From: Dehalococcoidia bacterium | GTDB taxonomy: Bacteria > Chloroflexota > Dehalococcoidia > SHYB01 | Direction of reading: 5' to 3' | Length of the DNA stretch: 64,000 nucleotides | Assembly (NCBI GenBank): GCA_009693015.1 | Contig: SHYB01000002.1 | Span: 29,951 to 93,950, forward strand | Shown here: one piece after another, positions 39,148 through 47,871 of the stretch | How positions within the stretch are numbered: the stretch's first letter is position 1 | How the letters are laid out: the number at the start of each line of letters is the position of its first letter | The notes under the pieces: model-generated | Told to the model about the DNA's origin: nothing | The model's database searches: none | The model's input: only the letters and a program-made list of their open reading frames with translations | Made by a program: the position numbers and the translations under genes

Positions 39148-39176
39148 AGTCTAGCAGCGCCTTCTTTTCATGTCAA
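39148..39176 (-). promoter_or_regulatory. Strong sigma-70-type promoter of the ribosomal superoperon
   Basis: On the - strand, TTGACA (39171-39176), a 17-base spacer, then TAGACT (39148-39153). Full -35 consensus with four of six matches at -10. It lies 81 bases upstream of the rpsL ATG and is the best promoter in the window. Confidence 0.85.
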
Positions 39177-39268
39177 GCAGAAAACGCCGCGCCTTCCCCG
39201 CCCTCATCACCCAAAAGCACCACAAAGGCGCTGCGGTGATGCGACTTGTCGTCAAGCTGCCCGCCGCG

Positions 39269-39586
39269 CTAGCGCGATATCACCTGCCGCCCGCGCCGCG
39301 CCAGCGCGTCAATGGCGGCGGCAAGCCGAAAATCGAGCTCTGTCAAACCGCCCGCGCTGTGGGTGACAAGATCGAGCGTAACCTTGTTATAACGAATGCT
39401 GATGTCCGGGTGATGGCCCTGCGCCTCGGCCAGCTTACCCACCCTGTTGACGAAGCGCAGCGCCTCCACAAAATCGCCGAAATCAAAGCTGCGCTGGATG
39501 CGTTTGCTCCTGCCTCCAGCAACGCGCCAGCCGGGGAGCGCCGGCAACTGCTGCTTCACAGCGTCCATCGTCAGCACCCTGGGCAT
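39269..39586 (-). CDS. Pterin-4-alpha-carbinolamine dehydratase
   Basis: Small cytoplasmic enzyme of 105 aa that dehydrates 4a-hydroxytetrahydropterin, recycling the cofactor of aromatic amino acid hydroxylases. The catalytic motif GHHPD is at 57-61, followed by the beta strand VTLDLVTHSAGGLTELD with the third His at 76. The ATG at 39586 has GGAGGAGGGG upstream and gives the family start. No hydroxylase is in the window, so a moonlighting or molybdopterin-related role is equally possible. A TATACT (39625-39630, - strand) is a likely -10 with no clear -35. Confidence 0.9.
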   Translation of the reverse strand: MPRVLTMDAVKQQLPALPGWRVAGGRSKRIQRSFDFGDFVEALRFVNRVGKLAEAQGHHPDISIRYNKVTLDLVTHSAGGLTELDFRLAAAIDALARRGRQVISR

Positions 39587-39679
39587 GGGGCCCCTCCTCC
39601 AGTTAGCGTGATACACCTGACGCCAGTATACCCCTCCAGCGGAGTTGCATTACCGTTGCCGGACTGACAAGATAGGGCC

Positions 39680-40549
39680 ATGCGCATTGGAGCGTTCGAT
39701 ATCACCGATCCTCTTCCGGCGCTGCGTGAGCCGCACGCCATCGCCATGCTGCGCCCGTGGGTGGACGTCGGCAGCGTCGGCTCGCTGGCGCTCACTGCTG
39801 TGGAACGCCGCCTCCGCGCGCGCGACCTGGGCAAGCTGCACCGGCCAGGAACGTTCTTCGATTTCACGCGCTACCGGCCCACCCTGACGCACCATGAGGG
39901 GCAGCGCGCGATCACCGTCCCCAACTCCTATCTGTACTACGCCGTGCGGGAAGCGCCGCCGGACTTTATCTTCCTCCATCTCCTGGAGCCGCATGCCTTG
40001 GGCGAAGACTACGCCGAGTCGGTGCTGGAGGTGCTAATGCACTTCCAGGTGAAGCGGTACATGCTGCTCGGCGGAATGTATGACGCCGTGCCCCACACGC
40101 GACCGTTGCTGGTCACGGGGTCAGTGCAGGGCAAGCCCGGCAGCGCCATGAAGCTGGAGCGCAGCACCTACGAAGGCCCCACCACCATCACCTACCTCAT
40201 CGGGCAGCTGGGGGCGCAGCAGGGCATGGAGACCGCCAGTATGATCGTGCATCTGCCGCAATACGCCCAGCTGGAGGAAGACTACAGCGGCGCCGCCCGC
40301 ATCCTGGAAACGCTGCGAAGCATCTACGGCCTGCCGGGGGCGCTTGTAGACCCCAAGCGGGGCGAGGAGCAGTACCGAGAGGTCTCCCTTGCAGTGGCAT
40401 CCAACCCCCGCCTCAAGCCGGTGATCGCCCAGCTGGAGGCGGACTATGATGCGCGCGCCGCCCGCATGGGCCAGGAATCCTCGCCCGGCCTGTCGCCGGA
40501 AGTGGAGAACTTCCTGCGCGAGATGGGCGATAAGCTCGGCGGGAGCTAG
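39680..40549 (+). CDS. PAC2 family protein (ATP-grasp-superfamily/proteasome-assembly-like)
   Basis: A 289-aa PAC2-fold protein (DUF75). Features are the N-terminal AIAMLRPWVDVGSVGSLAL, the mid-protein LLGGMYDAVPHTRPLLVTGS, and GPTTITYLIGQLGAQQGMETASMIVHLPQYAQLEEDYSGA. The C-terminal 60 residues form a charged helical region. Bacterial and archaeal PAC2 proteins are of uncertain function; in Actinobacteria they are linked to proteasome genes, none of which is here. It stands alone on the + strand, and its stop overlaps the stop of the next gene. Confidence 0.8.
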   Translation: MRIGAFDITDPLPALREPHAIAMLRPWVDVGSVGSLALTAVERRLRARDLGKLHRPGTFFDFTRYRPTLTHHEGQRAITVPNSYLYYAVREAPPDFIFLHLLEPHALGEDYAESVLEVLMHFQVKRYMLLGGMYDAVPHTRPLLVTGSVQGKPGSAMKLERSTYEGPTTITYLIGQLGAQQGMETASMIVHLPQYAQLEEDYSGAARILETLRSIYGLPGALVDPKRGEEQYREVSLAVASNPRLKPVIAQLEADYDARAARMGQESSPGLSPEVENFLREMGDKLGGS

Positions 40550-40944
40550 CCCTTCGCCGCGAAGTACGCCTGCATCGGCTCCAGGTAATAGTCAAGCCCC
40601 CCCTGCCGGTAGCCCTCACCCTGGCCCTTTGGTATCTCCGTGTGGCGCAACGTGATCTTGGCGCCGCCCTGCGCCTTCTCCACCAGCACTGCCAGGCGTG
40701 AGTCTTTCACGCGTTTGGCGAACTCTGTGGTGCGCCACCCCTGCACGATGCGTCGCGGAGAGTCGGTCTCCAGGGTGACGCCGGAGATATAGCCGTCCCA
40801 TGCGGTGAAACGACCGCCCACCGCAGGGTCAATCTCCGCAGCGCCGCCGCCGGTCATGGCGCTGTGCTGCGCGCTGTCCAGCCAGGCGCGGTAGACCCTC
40901 AGCGGCGTAGCCGGCAGAATGGCGCTCACTTCGATGCTGTCCAT
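40546..40944 (-). CDS. SRPBCC (AHSA1/START-like) domain protein
   Basis: A 132-aa single-domain protein with the helix-grip fold used to bind hydrophobic ligands. It starts with SIEVSAILPATPLRVYRAWLDS and has GGRFTAWDGYISG and the C-terminal amphipathic helix GYRQGGLDYYLEPMQAYF. Family members act as ATPase activators of Hsp90 in eukaryotes or as ligand-binding proteins in bacteria; no ligand can be named. Its stop and the stop of the preceding gene share the palindrome CTAG (4-nt tail-to-tail overlap). Confidence 0.82.
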   Translation of the reverse strand: MDSIEVSAILPATPLRVYRAWLDSAQHSAMTGGGAAEIDPAVGGRFTAWDGYISGVTLETDSPRRIVQGWRTTEFAKRVKDSRLAVLVEKAQGGAKITLRHTEIPKGQGEGYRQGGLDYYLEPMQAYFAAKG

Positions 40945-40979
40945 GCGATGCTCCTTTACATTACCCGCAGGCGCAGCCG

Positions 40980-41633
40980 TTACTTTTCCGGCTCGCCGTC
41001 AGGATTATGGCTTGCCAGCAGCCGCGTGTTGGCAGGCAGGATGCGCTGGCCGTAGACCTCCTCCAGCTTATCCAGCAGCCGTGCCGGGTCGCTGTCATGG
41101 CGCAGCACGGCGCTGGTGTCCTTGTTGACCATGCCCACGATAGTCTGCAGATGCTCGGTGATGCCGCCGCTGCCGGAAAGCACCCCGATGATCTTGCCTT
41201 CGTCATAGGCAATGGCGAACTCCCCCAGCGTGCCGGAGCGCCCTCCAGCGAAGATCACCACGTCGCACGAACGAATGTTTTCGATCTCGCGGCCCATCAG
41301 TCCGCTGCCTGTATAGATGATGGCGTCGTAGCCCCGCGTGGGTGAGCGGTATTTCCGCACATGCTCTTCGATATTCAGCGCGGGGGAGACGCCCACCACC
41401 ACACCGCAATTCTCCTTGGCGCCAATGACGGCGTCCTGCGGCAGCCCGGGGCACGCGCCGGTCACCAACACGTACCCCCTGCTGGCGATCTCCTGCCCCA
41501 AGCGCCGCACCAACGCCCGCACCTCCGGCGCCATCACCCCTCCCGCCGACCCCATCACCCCCACCGTCATGCGGGGAAAGAGCGGCTCGCACTCCGACGT
41601 TTCGATTCTGTTACGCCCCGTGTCCTGTTGCAT
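40980..41633 (-). CDS. LOG-like Rossmann protein (TIGR00725 type)
   Basis: A 217-aa protein of the SLOG/lysine-decarboxylase-like superfamily, whose LOG members release cytokinin bases or hydrolyse nucleotide monophosphates. It has VGVMGSAGG at 24-32, VTGACPGLP at 57-65 and GGRSGTLGEFAIA at 130-142, the modified PGGxGTxxE motif. The ATG at 41633 is used because family similarity begins near residue 22 and the upstream sequence is not protein-like. 35 nt upstream of the SRPBCC gene on the same strand. Substrate unknown. Confidence 0.82.
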   Translation of the reverse strand: MQQDTGRNRIETSECEPLFPRMTVGVMGSAGGVMAPEVRALVRRLGQEIASRGYVLVTGACPGLPQDAVIGAKENCGVVVGVSPALNIEEHVRKYRSPTRGYDAIIYTGSGLMGREIENIRSCDVVIFAGGRSGTLGEFAIAYDEGKIIGVLSGSGGITEHLQTIVGMVNKDTSAVLRHDSDPARLLDKLEEVYGQRILPANTRLLASHNPDGEPEK

Positions 41634-41842
41634 CGTCACGTTGCCTTCCTCTGCCGGCGAGTTCGCGGCAAAGTCCGCCGCAAGCCATTGTCCGCATCTG
41701 CTGCAAGCACCCCCATTATGACGGACGCCGCCCGCTCGCCGCATATATACTATCCACCGTTGCACCCGCCGCAGCGGATCGTGCACCCAGGAACTATTGT
41801 GCAGCGAACGCTCCGGCGGACACGGTCCTCCCAAAGACCGGC

Positions 41843-43165
41843 ATGAGACGCCTCCCCTCCGTCGCCTTCCCTGTCCCCGACCGCCTCTACTATGGGTGGA
41901 TCGTCGTCACCGGCTCCGTGCTGATCAACTTTGTGGCCGGGGCAATGACGCCCATCGTCTTCTCCTTCATGCTCGGCCCCATGAGTCAAGACCTGCAGGT
42001 GTCCAAGAGCGAGTTCTCCTGGGCCTTCACCCTGCGGGTGGTCGCAGGCGGCATCGCCGCGCCGGTGATCGGCATCCTCATAGACCGCCACGGCTCACGC
42101 TGGATGGGCGTCGTGAGCGGGGTGGTGGTAGGGGTGAGCCTCATCGCGCTATCGGCATCGCACCACCTCTGGATGATCTACCTGCTGTTCTTTGTGTCCG
42201 GCAGCATGGGCATGAGCGGCCCCGGCGGCAGCATTCTCACCATGGTGCCGGTGACCAAGTGGTTCATCGCCAAGCGGGGACGAGCCATCGCCATGGTCAG
42301 CGGCGGCCTGGCAGCGGGCGTGGCGGGCAACATCTTGCTGGTCAACTGGCTCATCGGCTGGCTGGGCTGGCGCGCGGCATGGGTCGTCCTCGGCACAAAC
42401 ATGGCCGTGGTGGTCGCCCTGGCAAGCTTCTTCCTTATGCGACGCAGCCCGGAGGACCTGGGCTTGTTGCCGGACGGCGGCGCGCCTGAGCCGGCGGGTG
42501 CGGCGGGGCATGGCAAGCGCCGCCGCATCGCCGAGCGCGATTGGACGCTGGGCGAGGCGCTGCGCACGCCCGCGCTGTGGATGACCCTCGGCGCGCTGGC
42601 GCTCTTGGCCATCGGCCAGAACGGGACGCTGATATATCGCACCACCTTCTTTGAAGAGAAAGGGATATCCTCCAACCTCGTGGCGCTGGGGACGATCGTA
42701 GACCCGCTGATCGTGATCTTCTCCGGCATCTTCTTTGGCCTGCTGGCGGAGCGCGTGCCCCTGCGGTTCATCGGCCTTATGGCTGGCGCGGGCATGGGCG
42801 CAGGCACGATCCCCATGATCTTCGCCACATCCAACGTGGCATTTCTTTTTGCCCACAGCCTGACCTGGGGCTTCTTCGCCGGCGCCTACATGACCATGAT
42901 GAACCTGGTGTGGCCCACCTACTACGGACGCCGCGCCGTCGGCGCCATCCGCGGCGTCTCCCTGCCCGTGATGGTGGCCGCAGCAGCAACAGCGCCGCCG
43001 CTCTTCGGCTACTTGCTGGACTCCGGCATCGGCGCGCCCGCGGTCTGGACCATCGCCCTGGGACTGCTCGGGGCGTCCGGCACGATCCTGTTCTTCACAC
43101 GCCCGCCCAAGGCCCCGCAGTCAGCGCACCTGGCGGAGCGACCCGTAGCCGAGGCGGCGGGCTAG
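41843..43165 (+). CDS. MFS transporter
   Basis: A 440-aa inner-membrane protein with about twelve hydrophobic segments and a central cytosolic loop rich in Arg/Lys (KRRRIAERDWT, about residue 220). GILIDRHGSRWMG between segments 2 and 3 is the family's loop-2/3 motif. The NNP/oxalate-formate-type architecture suggests organic-anion exchange, but the substrate is unknown. A TATACT at 41746-41751 could be its -10. It ends 4 nt before the convergent ATP-grasp gene. Confidence 0.87.
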   Translation: MRRLPSVAFPVPDRLYYGWIVVTGSVLINFVAGAMTPIVFSFMLGPMSQDLQVSKSEFSWAFTLRVVAGGIAAPVIGILIDRHGSRWMGVVSGVVVGVSLIALSASHHLWMIYLLFFVSGSMGMSGPGGSILTMVPVTKWFIAKRGRAIAMVSGGLAAGVAGNILLVNWLIGWLGWRAAWVVLGTNMAVVVALASFFLMRRSPEDLGLLPDGGAPEPAGAAGHGKRRRIAERDWTLGEALRTPALWMTLGALALLAIGQNGTLIYRTTFFEEKGISSNLVALGTIVDPLIVIFSGIFFGLLAERVPLRFIGLMAGAGMGAGTIPMIFATSNVAFLFAHSLTWGFFAGAYMTMMNLVWPTYYGRRAVGAIRGVSLPVMVAAAATAPPLFGYLLDSGIGAPAVWTIALGLLGASGTILFFTRPPKAPQSAHLAERPVAEAAG

Positions 43166-43169
43166 CGCG

Positions 43170-43868
43170 CTACTTCGCCTCCAGCACCACGCGCGCGTCC
43201 ACCGCGATCAATCCGCTGCGATACACCAGCACCGGGTTCAGGTCTATTTCCTTGATCTCCGGGTGCTTCTCAGCAAACGCGGAAAGCTGCATGATCGCCC
43301 GCTCGATGGCCGCCAGGTCGGCCGGCTCCTGGCCCCGCACCCCCTGTAGCACGGGAAACCCCTTGATCTCCCGCACCATCTGCGCCGCGTCCCTCGCCGC
43401 CAGCGGCACGATGCGGAACGAGACATCCTTCATCACCTCCACGAAAATCCCCCCCAGCCCAAACATCACCACCGGCCCAAACTGCGGGTCCTTGGTCGCG
43501 CCCAGGATGATCTCCGTGCCCGCCTTCGCCATCGGCTGCACGGAGACCCCCGCGATGCTCGCCTGGGGCGCCGCTTTCTTTGCCGACGCAATAATCTCGT
43601 CATACGCCGCGGCGACAGCGCCGGCGTCTCCCAGCTTGAGCTTCACCCCGCCCGCGTCGCTCTTATGCGTAATCTCCGGCGAGACGATCTTCAGCACCAC
43701 GGGGTAGCCAAGCTCCTTGGCGATCGCCTGCGCCTCCGCCTTGCTCCCGGCAAGCCGCGTATCCGTGACCGGGATGCCTGCATCGCGCAGCAGGCGCTTC
43801 GATTCCACTTCCGTCAGCAGCACGCGGCCCTCGGCGCGCGCCTTGGCAATCGCGGGAGTTTCCGTCAT
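43170..43868 (-). CDS. ATP-grasp protein, ADP-forming acyl-CoA synthetase beta-type subunit
   Basis: A 232-aa protein that matches only the ATP-grasp half of the ADP-forming acetyl-CoA synthetase family: SKRLLRDAGIPV, GYPVVLKIVSPEITHKSDAGGVKL, QPMAKAGTEIILG, GPVVMFGLGGIFVEV and IDLNPVLVY. The phosphohistidine/CoA-binding alpha half is missing and no separate alpha gene is nearby, so either the partner is elsewhere or the protein has another job. It may form an operon with the downstream-facing genes at 43917-45500 in the same orientation. Confidence 0.85.
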   Translation of the reverse strand: MTETPAIAKARAEGRVLLTEVESKRLLRDAGIPVTDTRLAGSKAEAQAIAKELGYPVVLKIVSPEITHKSDAGGVKLKLGDAGAVAAAYDEIIASAKKAAPQASIAGVSVQPMAKAGTEIILGATKDPQFGPVVMFGLGGIFVEVMKDVSFRIVPLAARDAAQMVREIKGFPVLQGVRGQEPADLAAIERAIMQLSAFAEKHPEIKEIDLNPVLVYRSGLIAVDARVVLEAK

Positions 43869-43916
43869 AGCCTCAACCTCCGTGTATTCGTGTCGCCCAT
43901 CGCGCGGCGCAATCGC

Positions 43917-44390
43917 CTATGCGGCTCGTTCTTTCAGTGCCGCCGCTTCCAGGCGGCGCAACGTCTCATCCAACTCGCGGCCCATGACGCGCCCGCCCAC
44001 AAGCAGGCTTTGCAGCCAGGGAATGCCGAATCGCGCGCGCCAGCGGTACTCCACCGTGACAGACGCCGCCTCGCCTTGCGGGGCGATGGTCACGCTGGTC
44101 ACGAAGTTACGCACGCCGGTCACCAGGCGGCCCTGGATGCGCTCTTCCACATGCCGCAGGTCCAGCCTGCGCCGCGGCTCCCACGCCACAACCTCCAGCA
44201 GCATATCCACGCGATGCCACCGCAAGTCGCGCACCGCCGACTGCCGCCGTCCCACGCCCTCCACCGGCCCGCCGACGTGCGACGCCGTCTCCACGCCGCT
44301 GTACCACTTCGGCATGCGCTCGGCGACGCTCACGATGCGCCACACCGTCTCCGGCAGCGCGGGGATGGTGCGATGGCGGGAGACTTTCAC
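43917..44390 (-). CDS. SRPBCC family (polyketide cyclase/dehydrase-like) protein
   Basis: A 157-aa helix-grip protein. ALPETVWRIVSVAERMPKWYSGVE at the start is typical of the lipid/polyketide-binding branch, followed by several beta strands and a long C-terminal helix (RELDETLRRLEAAALKE). It follows the amidohydrolase by 3 nt. Ligand and reaction are unknown. It is different in sequence from the SRPBCC protein at 40546. Confidence 0.8.
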   Translation of the reverse strand: MKVSRHRTIPALPETVWRIVSVAERMPKWYSGVETASHVGGPVEGVGRRQSAVRDLRWHRVDMLLEVVAWEPRRRLDLRHVEERIQGRLVTGVRNFVTSVTIAPQGEAASVTVEYRWRARFGIPWLQSLLVGGRVMGRELDETLRRLEAAALKERAA

Positions 44391-44393
44391 CTT

Positions 44394-45500
44394 TTAGGCG
44401 AATCCGTACAGCTTGGCGCAGTTGTCCGCCAGTATCTTGTGCCGGTCCGCCTCGGGAATATCTCCCATCAGCTTCTCGATCAGCTTCCTGGAGTCCGGCC
44501 AGGTGCTGTCCTGGTGCGGATAGTCGGACGACCACAGCAGATTGTCCTTGCCGATGATCTCCCGGATAAGGATGCCGGAGCGATCGCGCATGAAGGTCAG
44601 GAACACGTTCCTGCGGAAGAACTCGCTGGGCATGATGTCCATAGGCACCTTCGTATCATAGTGGGGGCCGCGCTTGTAGACGACGTAGTCCAGGCGCTCC
44701 ACAAAGTAGCCTGCCCAGCCGGCGTCGTTCTCCGCGGAGACCACTTTCAGCCCCGGGAAGCGGCGGAAGACGCCGGAGAGCAGCATCAGACCCAGTACCT
44801 CCTGGATGACCCTCGGCGGCTCCGTGACCTGGCCCATGTAACGCCCGTAGCCGGTGCGTTGCGCGCCCCCCGCCTTGCGCTCCGTGAGGATGTGCATGCT
44901 CACCGGCATGCCGTAATCCTGCGCCGCCGCCCACAGCGGGTCGTAGAAGGCGCTGTCGTAGCCCTTCTCAACTTGCGGGTTCACCGAGATAGCCACGCCG
45001 GAGAGCCCCAGCTCCTTGCAGCGGCGCACCTCGCCGGTGGCGGTCTCCATATCATCTATAGGCACGATGCCGATGCCCTTGAACTCCTTGGGCCGCTGCC
45101 GCACAAAGTCGCCCAGCCAGGCGTTGTACGCGCGGAAGCACGCCAGCTGATAGTCCAGGTCAGGGATGCCGAACATCCGCAGCGCCACTGAAGGATAGAG
45201 CACCTCCGCCTGCACGCCGTCCACCGCCATTTCCTTGACCCTGGCAATGGGGTCCCATGCCCCAGGAGGGGCCTCCTCATAGGTGCCGTCATATTTCAGC
45301 TTGTCGTTGGAAATGCCCGCGCCGCCCAGCGCGCCTACCTGAATCAGCGTCACGCCGCCTTCGCACTTGAAGACGTCCTTGCCGTTCTCCCGCACGCAAT
45401 GCGGCGCGCGGCTGCGGTATTTCGGCTCCATGTACTTGAGCCAGAGGTCCCGTGGCTCGATAACGTGTGAGTCGGCGGAAATCAGCTTCAATGTGGACAT
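44394..45500 (-). CDS. Amidohydrolase family protein (PF04909 type)
   Basis: A 368-aa TIM-barrel metal-dependent hydrolase or decarboxylase. ISADSHVIEPRDLWLKY is the first metal motif. LLSGVFRRFPGLKVVSAENDAGW is mid-barrel. LLWSSDYPHQDSTWP holds the metal Asp. The ATG at 45500 has AGGAGG 9 bases upstream. It is closer in motif style to the gene at 12170 than to the tandem pair. It shares an operon with the SRPBCC protein, which could bind the same hydrophobic substrate. Confidence 0.89.
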   Translation of the reverse strand: MSTLKLISADSHVIEPRDLWLKYMEPKYRSRAPHCVRENGKDVFKCEGGVTLIQVGALGGAGISNDKLKYDGTYEEAPPGAWDPIARVKEMAVDGVQAEVLYPSVALRMFGIPDLDYQLACFRAYNAWLGDFVRQRPKEFKGIGIVPIDDMETATGEVRRCKELGLSGVAISVNPQVEKGYDSAFYDPLWAAAQDYGMPVSMHILTERKAGGAQRTGYGRYMGQVTEPPRVIQEVLGLMLLSGVFRRFPGLKVVSAENDAGWAGYFVERLDYVVYKRGPHYDTKVPMDIMPSEFFRRNVFLTFMRDRSGILIREIIGKDNLLWSSDYPHQDSTWPDSRKLIEKLMGDIPEADRHKILADNCAKLYGFA

Positions 45501-45549
45501 CGCCTACGCCTCCTGCGCCTCATGCGAACCCGCGCGCGTCAGCCGCCGC

Positions 45550-45579
45550 ATCATATCCTGAAAGCGAGGTATGCGCCAA
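45550..45579 (-). promoter_or_regulatory. Probable promoter of amidohydrolase/SRPBCC/ATP-grasp operon
   Basis: On the - strand, TTGGCG (45574-45579), 18 bases, TATGAT (45550-45555). It would give a leader of about 43 nt before the ATG at 45500. Confidence 0.5.
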
Positions 45580-45630
45580 CCGCACGCTCTCCCCCGGCTT
45601 TGGGGCCGGCATAGCGCAGCCGCGCCACAA

Positions 45631-47748
45631 CTAGGCCACGTTTCGCCGCCGGTGTTGCATGTAGTCCACCAGCACGTACTGTCCCAGCTTATCCGGCGAT
45701 GCGTAGAACGCCCTGCCGCGGTTGATGCGCGTGAGCATGTTGACGAAATCCACCAGCGGGTAGCTGTTCTCCAGCATGAAGGTGTTGACCGTGATGCCTT
45801 CCTGCGTCAGCCGCCGCGCTTCTTTCAGCGTCTCGGCAATGGTGCGCGGCGAAGGCGGGTAGGAGAAATACGGGTGGCCTCGCTCCAGGTGCGCCGTTGG
45901 CTCGCCGTCGGTAATCATGATGATCTGCCGCGTGCTGCCGCGGTGCCGCGCCAGCAGCTTCCGCGAGAGCATGAAGGCGTGGTGCATGTTGGTGCCTGAG
46001 GTGGACGTGTCCCAGTGCAGCTCCGGAAGGTCGGCCTCCTTGAACTCCGTAGCGATGTCCGAGAAGCCGATGATGTACAGCGCATCGCGGGCGTAGGTGG
46101 TGCGGATGAGGGTGTGCAGGGCTATGGCGACCTTTTTCGCCGCGCTGAAATTGCCGTAGTAGCCCATGGACCGGCTGCGGTCAATGAGTAGGCACGTCGC
46201 CGCCTGCGTGGCGTGCTCGATGCGCTGCACCTCAAAATCGCCGGGCTCCATACGGACGGGCGTCCCCCGCCCGGCGCGCAGCACCGTGTTCATCAGCGAC
46301 CGTTGCAGGTCCACGGAGAACTCATCGCCGAACGTCCAGGGCTTGGTCTCCCCGCTGGGCTCGCCGCCAAATCCCCGCGTGCTGAGCTGGTGCGCTCCCA
46401 GGCGGTCCTTCTTGAGGTGCGCGAAGATATCACGGATAGCCTTCTGGCCGATCTTGCGTATGCCCTTGGGCGTCAGCTCCATACGATCGCCGCGGCGACG
46501 GATGAAGCCCGCCTCTTCCAGCTGGCGCAGCATGTCCTTGAGCTGCTCCCAGGTGCGGCGGGCCTCTTCCCCCAGCAATTGCTCCAGCTTGGCTTCGTCC
46601 ACCTTCTCCATGTCCTGCGGTGTGCGAATGTCCTGGAGCTGCCCCTCCAGGCCGTCAATGTCCTGGAGCTGCTCCATCAGGCGCATAGCCTGCTCCAGCG
46701 GCAGGTCTTCGCCGCCGCTGAACTCATACTCGCGCTCCATCCGATCCGTGGGACGCATCGCCTCCAGCGCCGCGGCAAGCTGCGCCATCTGCTCCCGCGC
46801 CTCGTCATCCAGCAGTGACTCCATGAGGTCCTGCATCTCCTGGCGCGTCTGCTCCGGCATGCTGTTGAGCAGCGACTGCGCCTGCGCCATGCGCTGCGCC
46901 AGTTGATCCAGCAGCTCTTCCATATTCTGCGGGGGGTTCGCTCCGAACATGCCGCCGTGCTTCTGCATAAACTCTTGGAACTGCTCTTGGGACAGCTTCC
47001 CCTGGGCGTGCTGCCGCATCATCTGGTTGAGATCGCGCAGCATCTCTTTCACTGCCTGCATCTGCTCGGGAGAGATGCCCTGCATCCCCTGCTGCATATC
47101 CTTGAACTGCTGCTCCATCATGCGCTGCTTCAACTCGCGCAGCAGCTCGTCGAACTTGCGCCGCGCCTCCGGGTCCATGAAATCGTATTGCGACAGCTCC
47201 CTCACCTTGCCCGCGGGGTCCGGCGGCAGCGCATCCAGCGATTCGCGACGTCGTTGCGCCATCTTCTCCAGCGCCTGCAGCGCAGACTGGCGCGCTGGAT
47301 CATCGCCAGTCTGCGCTGGGCCCGCCTGCGCTCGCGCCTGGTCCAGGCGTTCCTGGATGCCGCCGCGCTCCGTGTCCACCACGTCTTGCAGCCGCTCCTT
47401 GATGCCGTCCAGCACTGACGCGGCGTTATAGCGCTCCAGTTGCTGCTGGCGGCGCTGCTTCAAGCGCTCCAGCAAGTCCCGGACGCCGGGCGTACGCCGT
47501 CCCGTGCGGTCTTGCATGCCGCGTTGCAGCAGGCGGTTGAGAGCGCGGGTCACGCTGGTGTCGCGGAAGAGGTCGTTGGCCACCTCTTCCATCACGTCCT
47601 CCGCCTGGAGCGCAAAGGGTTCCTGGGAGCCGTCCCATGAAGAGTAGCGGTGCAACACCTGCGATGTCCTTTCACGCCGCGCCGGGGCTTCTGCGCGCCG
47701 CGGGCGCTTCGTCCGATCCGCCATCGCTCCTGCCGGGAATGGCGCCAT
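45631..47748 (-). CDS. Large VWA-domain protein with coiled-coil midsection
   Basis: A 705-aa protein with no signal peptide or membrane segment. The C-terminal 186 residues are a von Willebrand A domain with a complete metal site: LLIDRSRSMG at 520-529 (DxSxS), TSGTN about 64 residues later, and MITDGEP. The middle (about 150-450) is Gln/Met/Glu-rich and helical. The ATG at 47748 has GGAGGT 6 bases upstream. Such proteins usually work with a MoxR or Mg-chelatase-type AAA ATPase; none is adjacent. A - strand TTGACC-17-TTATTG pair (47802-47830) may be its promoter. Confidence 0.85.
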   Translation of the reverse strand: MAPFPAGAMADRTKRPRRAEAPARRERTSQVLHRYSSWDGSQEPFALQAEDVMEEVANDLFRDTSVTRALNRLLQRGMQDRTGRRTPGVRDLLERLKQRRQQQLERYNAASVLDGIKERLQDVVDTERGGIQERLDQARAQAGPAQTGDDPARQSALQALEKMAQRRRESLDALPPDPAGKVRELSQYDFMDPEARRKFDELLRELKQRMMEQQFKDMQQGMQGISPEQMQAVKEMLRDLNQMMRQHAQGKLSQEQFQEFMQKHGGMFGANPPQNMEELLDQLAQRMAQAQSLLNSMPEQTRQEMQDLMESLLDDEAREQMAQLAAALEAMRPTDRMEREYEFSGGEDLPLEQAMRLMEQLQDIDGLEGQLQDIRTPQDMEKVDEAKLEQLLGEEARRTWEQLKDMLRQLEEAGFIRRRGDRMELTPKGIRKIGQKAIRDIFAHLKKDRLGAHQLSTRGFGGEPSGETKPWTFGDEFSVDLQRSLMNTVLRAGRGTPVRMEPGDFEVQRIEHATQAATCLLIDRSRSMGYYGNFSAAKKVAIALHTLIRTTYARDALYIIGFSDIATEFKEADLPELHWDTSTSGTNMHHAFMLSRKLLARHRGSTRQIIMITDGEPTAHLERGHPYFSYPPSPRTIAETLKEARRLTQEGITVNTFMLENSYPLVDFVNMLTRINRGRAFYASPDKLGQYVLVDYMQHRRRNVA

Positions 47749-47801
47749 GATACCTCCGTCCCCTGGCGCGGGCAAGGCGCGGCCCGAAAGACCGGCGGGT
47801 C

Positions 47802-47830
47802 CAATAATCACCGCCGCGGGGCGGGGTCAA
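47802..47830 (-). promoter_or_regulatory. Possible promoter of the VWA gene
   Basis: TTGACC (47825-47830) and TTATTG (47802-47807) on the - strand, 17-base spacer, 54 bases before the ATG. The -10 is a weak match. Confidence 0.35.
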
Positions 47831-47859
47831 GGTTGGGGAAGGCGGCGGCGGTACAGCGG

Positions 47860-47865
47860 TACAAT
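47860..47865 (+). promoter_or_regulatory. -10 element directly before CDF transporter start
   Basis: TACAAT ending 6 bases before the ATG at 47872. Transcription from it would begin at or very near the start codon, giving a leaderless mRNA. No ribosome-binding site fits and no -35 is clear. Confidence 0.4.
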
Positions 47866-47871
47866 GGTCGC

